From positions 1 through 9,016 of the forward strand of contig JAFRWQ010000289.1 in assembly GCA_017437925.1 (NCBI GenBank): DNA of 9,016 nt, in the 5' to 3' direction. Made by a program: the position numbers and the translations under genes. The DNA is from Bacillota bacterium. GTDB taxonomy: Bacteria; Bacillota_A; Clostridia; Peptostreptococcales; Anaerovoracaceae. The notes under the pieces were generated by a model. It saw only the letters and a list, made by a program, of their open reading frames with translations. It was not told the origin of the DNA and did no database searches. Below are positions 1-5,976 of this stretch, piece after piece (positions within the stretch are counted from its first letter, which is position 1; the number at the start of each line of letters is the position of its first letter).

Positions 1-1025
1 CACAGAGTCCTGAGGACCGGCAGCATGGCCTCCTTTTCCTTTTCCAGAAGCCCGTCCGTGTATCCCTCGAGCATGTCGGTCATGTCGCCTATGAGGGCCT
101 TGGCCTCTTTCCTCAGGGCCTGTACCCTTTCCCTGACGTATTCCCAGGACGGTTTATCGGCGTTCTTGCCGCTCATGGTCATAAACCTGCAGCCCGCGGC
201 CATTGAGACTGCTTCTTCGGGGGATCTGAGCAGGGCGTCCTTCATGCTGTCGACGGCGGAGATGTCGGCCGCGTTCTTTTCTGCATAGGAAAAGGCGGGG
301 GGAAGTCCGACATCCGCCGGGCCTTCTCTAAGCAGCCTTCCGGCCTCCCGGAGCATGAGCTTCGCGTCGTCAAGGCTTCTTGATATGATGTCTCTTACCA
401 TGCCCCCGAAGACTTCGGCATCGAGAAGCGTTCCGTCTTCAAGGCTCTTCATCCACTCTTCGGGCTCGGGAAGGCTCATCATCACGTCCCTGAAGCCCAG
501 TATCATATTCCTGGCCTCTTCGTCGCTTCTGGAGCCGGAATAGCGGTCAAGGAAGAACCTTAGCTCCCCGTCGCCCGAGGCGAAGCGCTCCTCGAAGAGC
601 TCGTCCATGGCCTCGCGCTTTAATATCTCTGCCCTTGACTCATCGCATACCGCAAGATCGGGGCTCACTCCGATGATGTGATAATAGCGGTGCACCACCT
701 CTATGGCGAATTTGTGGAAGGTGGAGATGTTGCAGCTGCCCATGGCGGCCAGCTGGCTCCTTAAAAAGCGCCTGTCTTCGGGGCTGAGATCGTCCTTTTG
801 CAGGGACCTTCTGATGCGGGTCCCTATCTTTTCCTTCATCTCGGCGGCCGCGGCGTTGGTAAAGGTCACTATGAGCATGCGGTCAAGGCCCACCCTGTCG
901 TTCATGATGAGGCCCATGACCCTCTCGACCAGCACGGCGGTCTTGCCGGAACCCGCGGCAGCGGAAACCAGCAGAGTCTCGTTCCTGCTCTCTATGGCGT
1001 CTTTCTGTCTTTCAGTCCAGGGCAT
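1..1025 (-). CDS. addA: ATP-dependent helicase/nuclease subunit A, N-terminal part (cut by left edge)
   Basis: The reading frame opens at the ATG at 1025-1023 and is still open at position 1, giving the first 341 residues of a protein that is about 1200 residues in the family. AddA is the UvrD/Rep-type helicase and nuclease subunit of AddAB, which processes double-strand DNA ends for RecA-dependent repair in Bacillota. Visible motifs are the Q-motif-like WTERQKDAI (residues 3-11), Walker A AAAGSGKT (22-29) and helicase motif Ia IVTFTNAAAAEMKEKI (52-67). STFHKFAIEVVHRYY (101-115) follows, corresponding to B. subtilis AddA STLHSFCLQVLKKYY, and then DELFEERFASGD (141-152). Motifs II-VI and the C-terminal nuclease lie outside the window. 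The start is fixed by GGAGGA (1031-1036) with a 5-nt spacer. The gene has its own promoter and is divergent from gpmI. No addB lies directly upstream, although addB-addA is the usual order. A PcrA/UvrD helicase is less likely given the match after motif Ia. Confidence 0.9.
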   Translation of the reverse strand, partial: MPWTERQKDAIESRNETLLVSAAAGSGKTAVLVERVMGLIMNDRVGLDRMLIVTFTNAAAAEMKEKIGTRIRRSLQKDDLSPEDRRFLRSQLAAMGSCNISTFHKFAIEVVHRYYHIIGVSPDLAVCDESRAEILKREAMDELFEERFASGDGELRFFLDRYSGSRSDEEARNMILGFRDVMMSLPEPEEWMKSLEDGTLLDAEVFGGMVRDIISRSLDDAKLMLREAGRLLREGPADVGLPPAFSYAEKNAADISAVDSMKDALLRSPEEAVSMAAGCRFMTMSGKNADKPSWEYVRERVQALRKEAKALIGDMTDMLEGYTDGLLEKEKEAMLPVLRTL

Positions 1026-1059
1026 GTCTCTCCTCCGTCGGCATGGCGTTTTCTTTTTT

Positions 1060-1068
1060 ATTATACCA
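1060..1068 (-). promoter_or_regulatory. Extended -10 promoter of addA
   Basis: On the minus strand the sequence reads TGG followed by a perfect TATAAT (1065-1060), which is a canonical extended -10 element. The predicted transcription start near 1053 gives a leader of about 28 nt to the addA ATG. No good -35 hexamer is seen 16-18 nt upstream, which is tolerated at extended -10 promoters. Confidence 0.6.
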
Positions 1069-1305
1069 TAACCCGGGGATGTTTTCGTCCCATAAGGCGG
1101 CGGAGGGTGTCAAATTGCCGGGGTCTCAGCAAGGCGCCGCAGGAAGATCTTCGGTTTACTGTAATTCTTTATCGGTGAACTTCATTGAAATCTAACGGTG
1201 TAAATATCCGCCGTATACTCCAGACCGAAAGTTTTTCGGCGTATTTACCCTCCGCTCATTTTCCGCCGAAACCTGCTCTATTCCCTACTTCTTCAGAGCT
1301 TTTTA
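1069..1305. other. Intergenic region between addA and gpmI promoters
   Basis: This stretch separates the divergent promoters of addA and gpmI. I see no gene or RNA with convincing signals. It holds a 10-bp palindrome GAAGATCTTC (1143-1152) and a 6-bp inverted repeat CCGAAA-GTT-TTTCGG (1225-1239). The latter could form a tight hairpin or be an operator half-site pair. A reading frame from 1185 runs in frame into gpmI but lacks a ribosome binding site and family similarity. Any function of these repeats is speculative. Confidence 0.4.
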
Positions 1306-1314
1306 TGATATACT
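1306..1314 (+). promoter_or_regulatory. Extended -10 promoter of gpmI
   Basis: TGA followed by TATACT (1309-1314) forms an extended -10 element with 5 of 6 matches to TATAAT in the hexamer. A start near 1321 would leave a short leader of about 17 nt containing the ribosome binding site. No clear -35 element is present at the expected distance. Confidence 0.5.
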
Positions 1315-1325
1315 TTTGTGTTGAC

Positions 1326-1330
1326 GGAGG
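1326..1330 (+). promoter_or_regulatory. Ribosome binding site deciding the gpmI start
   Basis: A perfect GGAGG lies 7 nt before the ATG at 1338. It supports this start over the in-frame ATG at 1185, which has no comparable signal and would place the promoter inside the coding region. Confidence 0.85.
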
Positions 1331-1337
1331 TAAAAAC

Positions 1338-2867
1338 ATGAAAAGACCTGTAATGCTTTTGATAATGGACGGCTACGGACTGGCTCCCAAGGGGCCGGGC
1401 AACGCCGTTGAGGCTGCGAAAAAGCCCAACATAGACAGGCTGTGGGCCGAATATCCCCACGCCACCCTTAACGCCAGCGGAGAATTCGTGGGCCTTCCCG
1501 AGGGCCAGATGGGCAACTCCGAGGTGGGACACACCAACATGGGAGCCGGACGCATAGTCTGGCAGGAGTTGAGCAAGATCACCAACGCGGTGAAGGACGG
1601 AAGCTTCTTTGAGAACGAAGACCTTAAGGCCGCCATGCTGAGGGCCAAAGAGACCGGAAAGTCCCTTCACCTGATGGGCCTGCTCTCCGACGGGGGAGTC
1701 CACTCCCACATGACCCATATCCTTGCCCTGCTGGACATGGCGAAGATGCTGGGCCTTGAAAAGGTCTATCTTCACGCTATCCTGGACGGCAGGGACGTTC
1801 CTCCCCGCTGCGCCGAAAAGTACATAAAGATCGCCGAAGACCACATGAAGGAGATCGGCTGCGGAAAGATCGCCAGCGTCAGCGGCCGCTACTACTCCAT
1901 GGACCGCGACAAGCGCTGGGAGAGGCTCGTCCTCGCCTACGACAACTACACCCTGGGAGAAGGCAGAAAGGCGGATTCCGCCCTTGGCCTCCTTGAACTG
2001 GCAAGGGAAAACGACGAGAACGACGAATTCGTCATCCCCGGCTGCGTATGGGAAAACGGAAAGCCCGTCGCCCTCATAGAGGACGGCGACAGCATGATCT
2101 TCTACAACTTCAGGCCCGACAGGGCGAGGGAGATCACCCGGACCCTTGTGGACCCGGATTTCGACGGCTTTGAGAGGAAGAAGTTCCCCAAGGACCTGAA
2201 ATACGTCTGCTTCACCACCTACGACGCCACCATCCCCAACGTCTCCATAGCCTTTAAGCCCCAGAGCCTTGACAACATCCTCGGCGCCTGGGTGAGCGCC
2301 GCCGGTAAGACCCAGCTGCGCATAGCGGAGACCGAAAAGTACGCCCACGTCACCTTCTTCTTCAACGCGGGAAGAGAAGCCCCCTACGAGGGCGAGGAGC
2401 GCATACTGATCGCCTCCCCCAAGGTCGCCACCTACGATCTTCAGCCCGAGATGAGTGCCTACGAGGTCACCGACAGGGTGATAGAGAAGATAGAAGAGGG
2501 AAAGCAGGACCTGATCATCATGAACCTGGCCAACTGCGACATGGTGGGCCACACAGGAGTGTTTGAAGCCGCCGTAAAGGCCGTCGAGGCCGTCGACACC
2601 TGCGTCGGACGCATATACGCCGCCATGAGGAAGGCGGGCGGAGAGATGCTCATCACCGCGGACCACGGCAATGCCGACCAGATGCTTGATGAGAACGGAG
2701 CGGTAATGACCGCCCACTCATGCAACCCGGTGCCCCTGATACTGGTGAGCGATAAGCCCTATACCCTCGCCGAAGGCGGCGCTCTCTGCGACCTTGCCCC
2801 CACCCTGCTTCAGCTCATGGGCATGGAAAAGCCCGCCGAAATGACGGGCAAAAGTCTTCTCGTATAA
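1338..2867 (+). CDS. gpmI: 2,3-bisphosphoglycerate-independent phosphoglycerate mutase
   Basis: GpmI interconverts 3- and 2-phosphoglycerate in glycolysis and gluconeogenesis, using two Mn(II) ions and a phosphoserine intermediate. The protein has 509 residues, normal for the family (about 510). By alignment from memory with the Geobacillus enzyme, I assign these residues: metal ligand D11 in DGYG; nucleophile S61 in GNSEVGH; substrate contacts H122, R152-D153, R184, R190, R259, R262 and K334; metal ligands D401 and H405 (CDMVGHTG), D442-H443 (ADHGNAD) and H460 (TAHSCNPVP). The alkaline-phosphatase-like domain flanks an inserted transferase domain of roughly residues 75-310. C400 stands where many homologues have proline (NxANPDMVGH); the catalytic set is otherwise complete. 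It is a single-gene unit with its own promoter. It converges on the flavoprotein operon, with an 18-nt gap and no clear T-tailed terminator. Confidence 0.97.
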   Translation: MKRPVMLLIMDGYGLAPKGPGNAVEAAKKPNIDRLWAEYPHATLNASGEFVGLPEGQMGNSEVGHTNMGAGRIVWQELSKITNAVKDGSFFENEDLKAAMLRAKETGKSLHLMGLLSDGGVHSHMTHILALLDMAKMLGLEKVYLHAILDGRDVPPRCAEKYIKIAEDHMKEIGCGKIASVSGRYYSMDRDKRWERLVLAYDNYTLGEGRKADSALGLLELARENDENDEFVIPGCVWENGKPVALIEDGDSMIFYNFRPDRAREITRTLVDPDFDGFERKKFPKDLKYVCFTTYDATIPNVSIAFKPQSLDNILGAWVSAAGKTQLRIAETEKYAHVTFFFNAGREAPYEGEERILIASPKVATYDLQPEMSAYEVTDRVIEKIEEGKQDLIIMNLANCDMVGHTGVFEAAVKAVEAVDTCVGRIYAAMRKAGGEMLITADHGNADQMLDENGAVMTAHSCNPVPLILVSDKPYTLAEGGALCDLAPTLLQLMGMEKPAEMTGKSLLV

Positions 2868-2885
2868 AAGTTCCGCCGGGCGGGC

Positions 2886-4511
2886 TCAGCGCTTCATGGC
2901 GCTGCGCTCGGCCTGGTGAAGGCCGTCGGAGGCGGCGGACATTATGCCCCCCGCGTAGCCGGCCCCTTCTCCAGAAGGATAAAGGCCTTCTATGACCGAA
3001 CCGTCGGACGCCAGCGCTCTGCCGCAGGCGTCCCTTTTTATGCGGTAAGGGGCGGAGCTTCTGGTCTCGGGAGCGGTCATGACAGCGTCGGGCGAAGCGA
3101 AGCCTCTCAGCTTCTTATCCAGCAGGGGGAGAGCCTCCGCCAGAGCGTCGCACACAAAAGCGGGCAGGCATTCCCTTAGATCGGCCTTTACGACTCCCGG
3201 CCTGTAGCTGGGAAGGACGGGCTCAAGGCCGGTAAAGCCCTTCTGATCCTCAGCCCTTCTGCCTTCCAGGAAATCGCCCACGGTCTCGCAGGGAGCTTTG
3301 TAAGCGGAGCCTCCCAGCTTAAACGCCAGGCGCTCGTACTTCTCCTGCAGTTCAAGGCCCGCCAGAGGATGGTCCGAAGGCATGTCGCTGATCCTCACGT
3401 CGGCCAGCAGGGCCGAATTGGCGTTTTCCGCGGCCCTCGTGCTGTTGCTCATGCCGTTGGTAACGAGGCCCCCTTCTTCGGAAGCCGCGGCTACCACGTA
3501 GCCTCCCGGGCACATGCAGAAGGTGTAGACTCCCCTGCCCTCCGCAGTCCTGACCGCCAGCTTGTAGTCGGCGGGAGGAAGGGCAAGCTCATCCCTTTCG
3601 CAGCCGTACTGGGAAAGATCTATCAGGCTCTGGGGATGCTCTATGCGAACGCCCATCGAAAAGGGTTTCTGCTCCATCTTAAGGCCCTGGCCGTAAAGCG
3701 TCCTCACGGTGTTCCTCGCGCTGTGGCCGAGAGCGAGTATCACAGTGTCGGTCTTTATGTACTCGCCGTCGGCAAGCCAAAGGCCCTTTACCCTGCCCTC
3801 CTCTATGTCGAGGGACTTCATCTCGCAGCCGAAGCGCAGCTCTCCGCCCAGATCTTCGATCTTCTTCCTAAGGCCCACGACCACCCTTCTCAAAACGTCG
3901 GTGCCTATGTGGGGCTTGCTTTTGTACAGTATATCGGGGCTAGCTCCCGCCTCGACGAAGCATTCCATGATGAAGCGGTGAGCGGGGTCCTTGGTGCCGG
4001 TGGTGAGCTTGCCGTCGGAAAAGGTACCCGCTCCCCCTTCGCCGAACTGGACGTTGGCGGCGGGATCCAGCTTCCCCTCCGCGAAAAAGCGCTCGACAGC
4101 TTCTATGCGCCTTTCCATGGAGGCTCCCCTTTCGAGCACTATTGGCCTCGCCCCGTACATGGAAAGGGCGAGAGCCGCGAATATGCCGCAGGGACCGAAG
4201 CCGCAGACCACGGGCCTTTCCTCAAAACTCCTTTCGGCGGGCTTTAAAATGTAAGGTTCTTCGTTTGCGACGCCGGCCTTGACCTTGTTCCTTTCGGCGG
4301 CGGCGAGAAGCTCCTCATCGGTTAGCTCCGTCACCAGATCGAGGCTGAAGACCCTGAATATATCGGGCTTTTCCCTGGCGTCGAGAGATTCTTTGGCGAT
4401 CTTTACGGCCGCGATGGACCCTCTTTCAAGGCCCAGGCGCCTTTCCGCCGCGGCGACCAGCCTGCTCTCGGGCTTTCCCGCCCTCAGTTTTATCTCGTGT
4501 ATCCTTATCAT
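2886..4511 (-). CDS. FAD-dependent dehydrogenase, COG2509 type
   Basis: This 541-residue protein matches the COG2509 'uncharacterised FAD-dependent dehydrogenase' family in length (about 530) and in several blocks. Residues 1-90 form an N-terminal extension with a ferredoxin-like look (ELKLRAG-type start, then FRVFSLDLVTELTDEEL at 52-68). The Rossmann FAD site is VVCGFGPCGIFAALALSMYGARPIVLERG (101-129), with GxGxxG at G104-G109 and the ribose-binding E127. FGEGGAGTFSDGKL (156-169), FCMCPGGYVVAAASEEGGLVTNGMSNSTRAAENANSALL (331-369) and TAPETRSSAPYRI (479-491) are family signatures. The C-terminal flavin-contact block is GLYPSGEGAGYAGGIMSAASDG (509-530). No signal peptide or membrane segment is seen, so it should be cytosolic. 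The substrate is unknown for the family. It is the second gene of an operon: its ATG overlaps the upstream stop as ATGA and it lacks a strong ribosome binding site, which suggests translational coupling. Confidence 0.88.
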   Translation of the reverse strand: MIRIHEIKLRAGKPESRLVAAAERRLGLERGSIAAVKIAKESLDAREKPDIFRVFSLDLVTELTDEELLAAAERNKVKAGVANEEPYILKPAERSFEERPVVCGFGPCGIFAALALSMYGARPIVLERGASMERRIEAVERFFAEGKLDPAANVQFGEGGAGTFSDGKLTTGTKDPAHRFIMECFVEAGASPDILYKSKPHIGTDVLRRVVVGLRKKIEDLGGELRFGCEMKSLDIEEGRVKGLWLADGEYIKTDTVILALGHSARNTVRTLYGQGLKMEQKPFSMGVRIEHPQSLIDLSQYGCERDELALPPADYKLAVRTAEGRGVYTFCMCPGGYVVAAASEEGGLVTNGMSNSTRAAENANSALLADVRISDMPSDHPLAGLELQEKYERLAFKLGGSAYKAPCETVGDFLEGRRAEDQKGFTGLEPVLPSYRPGVVKADLRECLPAFVCDALAEALPLLDKKLRGFASPDAVMTAPETRSSAPYRIKRDACGRALASDGSVIEGLYPSGEGAGYAGGIMSAASDGLHQAERSAMKR

Positions 4512-5788
4512 CTCAGTTCGGCGCCGCCCCTTTTCGCTGCGGCGCTGCCGGCGGACCTGCCGCCGGCGAAGGCCCAGGTCAGGTTGTAGCCTCCGCAGGG
4601 CCCGTCTATATCGAGTATCTCCCCGGCAAAGAAGAGGCCGGGGACCTTTTTCGATTCAAGGGTGTCGGGATCGACGTCCTCCAGGCTCACTCCGCCGGAG
4701 GTCACCTGGGCATCCTTCCAGGACCTGGTCCCGGTCACCGTGAAGGCCAGTTCCTTGCACAAAGGCACCAGCTTTTCAACGGCCTCGGTGCTCAGGGCGC
4801 CGCAGAGGGTCCCGCAGGGATCCTCAACGCCCGCCCTTGCCAGTATGTAGACGGCGAGCTTTGCGGGAAGAAGCCCGAGAAGCAGCATGTCCGAAGGCTC
4901 TTTCGCAAACTTTACCCTTCTTTCCAGCAGAAGCTCCCTTAAGCGCAGCTCGCTGTACTCGGTGAGCAGGTCCAGCTCCGCAATGAAGCTTACGCCCTCC
5001 CTGACGCGGAAATACCTGCTGACGTTAAAGGTGCATATGCCGGAAAGCCCGTCGGAGGTAAACTGAATCTCTCCGCTGTCCTCTCCCTCTATGGTCGAGG
5101 CTCCGCCCATGAAGCTCACCAGGCTTATCCTGCCCTTGGCCCTCACCCCGGCGAGGGCTTTGAGATTCTCGCTGCAGATGAGCCCCGTAAGGGCCGGTAT
5201 GGGCTTTACTATCCTGTGGCCGAAGGACGAGGCTATGGCGTAGCCGTCGCCGGAGCAGCCGTACTGTATGCCGGCCTTGCCCCCGCAGGCAAGGATCAGC
5301 GAAGACGCCATGACCCTCCTGCCGTCCTTTGAGCTTATGAGGAAGCCTTCGTCGGTCTTAACTGCCGACGCGGCCACAAAGCCGCAGGCTATGCGCACTC
5401 CCTGCCTTTTCGCTCCCGATACCAGGGCCCTCACGACAGAAACGGCCTGAAAGCTTCTGGGATAGAGCCTGCCGCCGTCCTCTTCGGCCGGCTCGACGCC
5501 CAGGTCTTTGAAGACCCTCACCAGGTCTTTGGGACAGCCGTCATATATCTGCCGGGCTGCCGCGGGAAGTATGCTGCCGCTGTCCTCTCCGCTGTGATAT
5601 GAGGAGGCCGAAGCCCCGGCGTTGAGATAATTGCAGCGTCCGTTGCCGGTGGCGTAGAGCTTCAGGGCCGGTTCCTGCCGCTTTTCCAGCACCACGGTCT
5701 TCCCTCCGCCCTTTGAAGCGAAGATGGCGGCCATGAGCCCGGAGGCTCCCGCCCCTATTACAGCTGTGTCGTATATATTGCCTGACAT
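4508..5788 (-). CDS. NAD(P)/FAD-dependent oxidoreductase, BaiN/HI0933 (aminoacetone oxidase-like) family
   Basis: The 426-residue product belongs to the COG2081 flavoprotein family (HI0933, YhiN, BaiN). The FAD site is YDTAVIGAGASGLMAAIFASKGGGKTVVLEKR (6-37), with GxGxxG at 12-17 and E35 for the ribose. It is followed by the family hallmark KLYATGNGRCNYLN (43-56), close to the common K-TGxGRCNxTN block. Near the C-terminus are VTSGGVSLEDVDPDTLESKKVPGLFFAGEILDIDGPCGGYNLTWAFAGGRSAG; these blocks (conserved GGV, FAGE, LDIDG and GGYNL) close the flavin site. C. scindens BaiN was reported to act on bile acids and other members are annotated as aminoacetone oxidases, but the substrate here cannot be read from sequence, so no symbol is given. 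The start has only a weak GGGG signal 6 nt upstream. It is first in the operon and overlaps the next flavoprotein gene by 4 bp. Confidence 0.9.
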   Translation of the reverse strand: MSGNIYDTAVIGAGASGLMAAIFASKGGGKTVVLEKRQEPALKLYATGNGRCNYLNAGASASSYHSGEDSGSILPAAARQIYDGCPKDLVRVFKDLGVEPAEEDGGRLYPRSFQAVSVVRALVSGAKRQGVRIACGFVAASAVKTDEGFLISSKDGRRVMASSLILACGGKAGIQYGCSGDGYAIASSFGHRIVKPIPALTGLICSENLKALAGVRAKGRISLVSFMGGASTIEGEDSGEIQFTSDGLSGICTFNVSRYFRVREGVSFIAELDLLTEYSELRLRELLLERRVKFAKEPSDMLLLGLLPAKLAVYILARAGVEDPCGTLCGALSTEAVEKLVPLCKELAFTVTGTRSWKDAQVTSGGVSLEDVDPDTLESKKVPGLFFAGEILDIDGPCGGYNLTWAFAGGRSAGSAAAKRGGAELR

Positions 5789-5803
5789 TGTAAACCCCAG
5801 TCC

Positions 5804-5820
5804 GGGTCCCCGCGGGACCC
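5804..5820 (-). other. Perfect 7-bp hairpin in the leader of the BaiN-family gene
   Basis: GGGTCCC-CGC-GGGACCC is a perfect inverted repeat with a 3-nt loop, ending 15 nt before the ATG at 5788. If the promoter at 5834-5862 is correct, it sits close to the mRNA 5' end. No T-run follows on either strand, so it is not a standard terminator. Roles in mRNA stability, protein binding or start-site access are possible but not shown. Confidence 0.6.
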
Positions 5821-5833
5821 TTCATACATATAT

Positions 5834-5862
5834 AAAATACCACAGCGGCGGCTTTAAATCAA
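5834..5862 (-). promoter_or_regulatory. Probable promoter of the flavoprotein operon
   Basis: On the minus strand TTGATT (5862-5857) and TATTTT (5839-5834) are separated by exactly 17 nt, each with 4 of 6 consensus matches. The sequence around them is AT-rich compared with the flanking genes. Overlapping TATATA-like hexamers just downstream are alternative -10 elements, so the exact start is uncertain. Confidence 0.45.
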
Positions 5863-5899
5863 AAAACTGTGAGCCCCTATCCAAATACCGCGCCCGATG

Positions 5900-5908
5900 T
5901 GTTATAAT
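5900..5908 (+). promoter_or_regulatory. Extended -10 promoter of the DUF308 gene
   Basis: TGT followed by a perfect TATAAT (5903-5908) makes an extended -10 element. The predicted start is near 5915, giving a structured leader of about 60 nt. The position 17 nt upstream (TCCAAA) is a poor -35. The promoter is divergent from that of the flavoprotein operon. Confidence 0.6.
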
Positions 5909-5921
5909 ATATTGTTTTAAT

Positions 5922-5964
5922 GGGGAATGTCCCCTTTTGATGAGATAAAAGCCCCTAAAGGGCT
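5922..5964 (+). promoter_or_regulatory. Structured leader with competing hairpins before the DUF308 gene
   Basis: Two small perfect stems lie between the promoter and the start codon: GGGGA-ATG-TCCCC (5922-5934), followed at once by TTTT, and AGCCC-CTAAA-GGGCT (5950-5964), which abuts the AAGGA ribosome binding site (5965-5969). A third pairing, CCCTTT (5932-5937) with AAAGGG (5957-5962), would exclude both. The arrangement resembles a small attenuator or translational switch. The stems are short and no known riboswitch fold is recognised, so regulation is inferred only. Confidence 0.4.
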
Positions 5965-5976
5965 AAGGAAAGATAG

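Noticed and set aside
1185..1337. N-terminal extension of gpmI by 51 codons from an upstream ATG
   Set aside because: The extension lacks a ribosome binding site, has no family similarity and contains the predicted promoter. The ATG at 1338 with GGAGG gives the normal family start.
1293..2717. A 474-codon open frame antisense to gpmI
   Set aside because: Its codons are the complement of gpmI's biased codons and the protein is a low-complexity Gly/Val/His-rich string without recognisable domains. It is a shadow frame.
2889..2906. Inverted repeat CAGCGC-TTCATG-GCGCTG near the gpmI/COG2509 junction as a bidirectional terminator
   Set aside because: It lies within the last codons of the COG2509 gene and is followed by no T-run on either strand, so chance in GC-rich coding DNA is likelier.
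3369..4247. A 292-codon open frame antisense to the COG2509 gene
   Set aside because: It has no ribosome binding site or family similarity, and the opposite strand encodes a well-conserved flavoprotein throughout.
5541..5843. A 100-codon frame overlapping the BaiN-family start
   Set aside because: It runs out of frame through a conserved flavoprotein N-terminus and gives an Arg/Gly-rich shadow product.
5922..5938. Intrinsic terminator (GGGGA/TCCCC stem plus TTTT)
   Set aside because: A 5-bp stem with only four T residues is too weak for a confident terminator call. I kept it as part of a possible regulatory leader.
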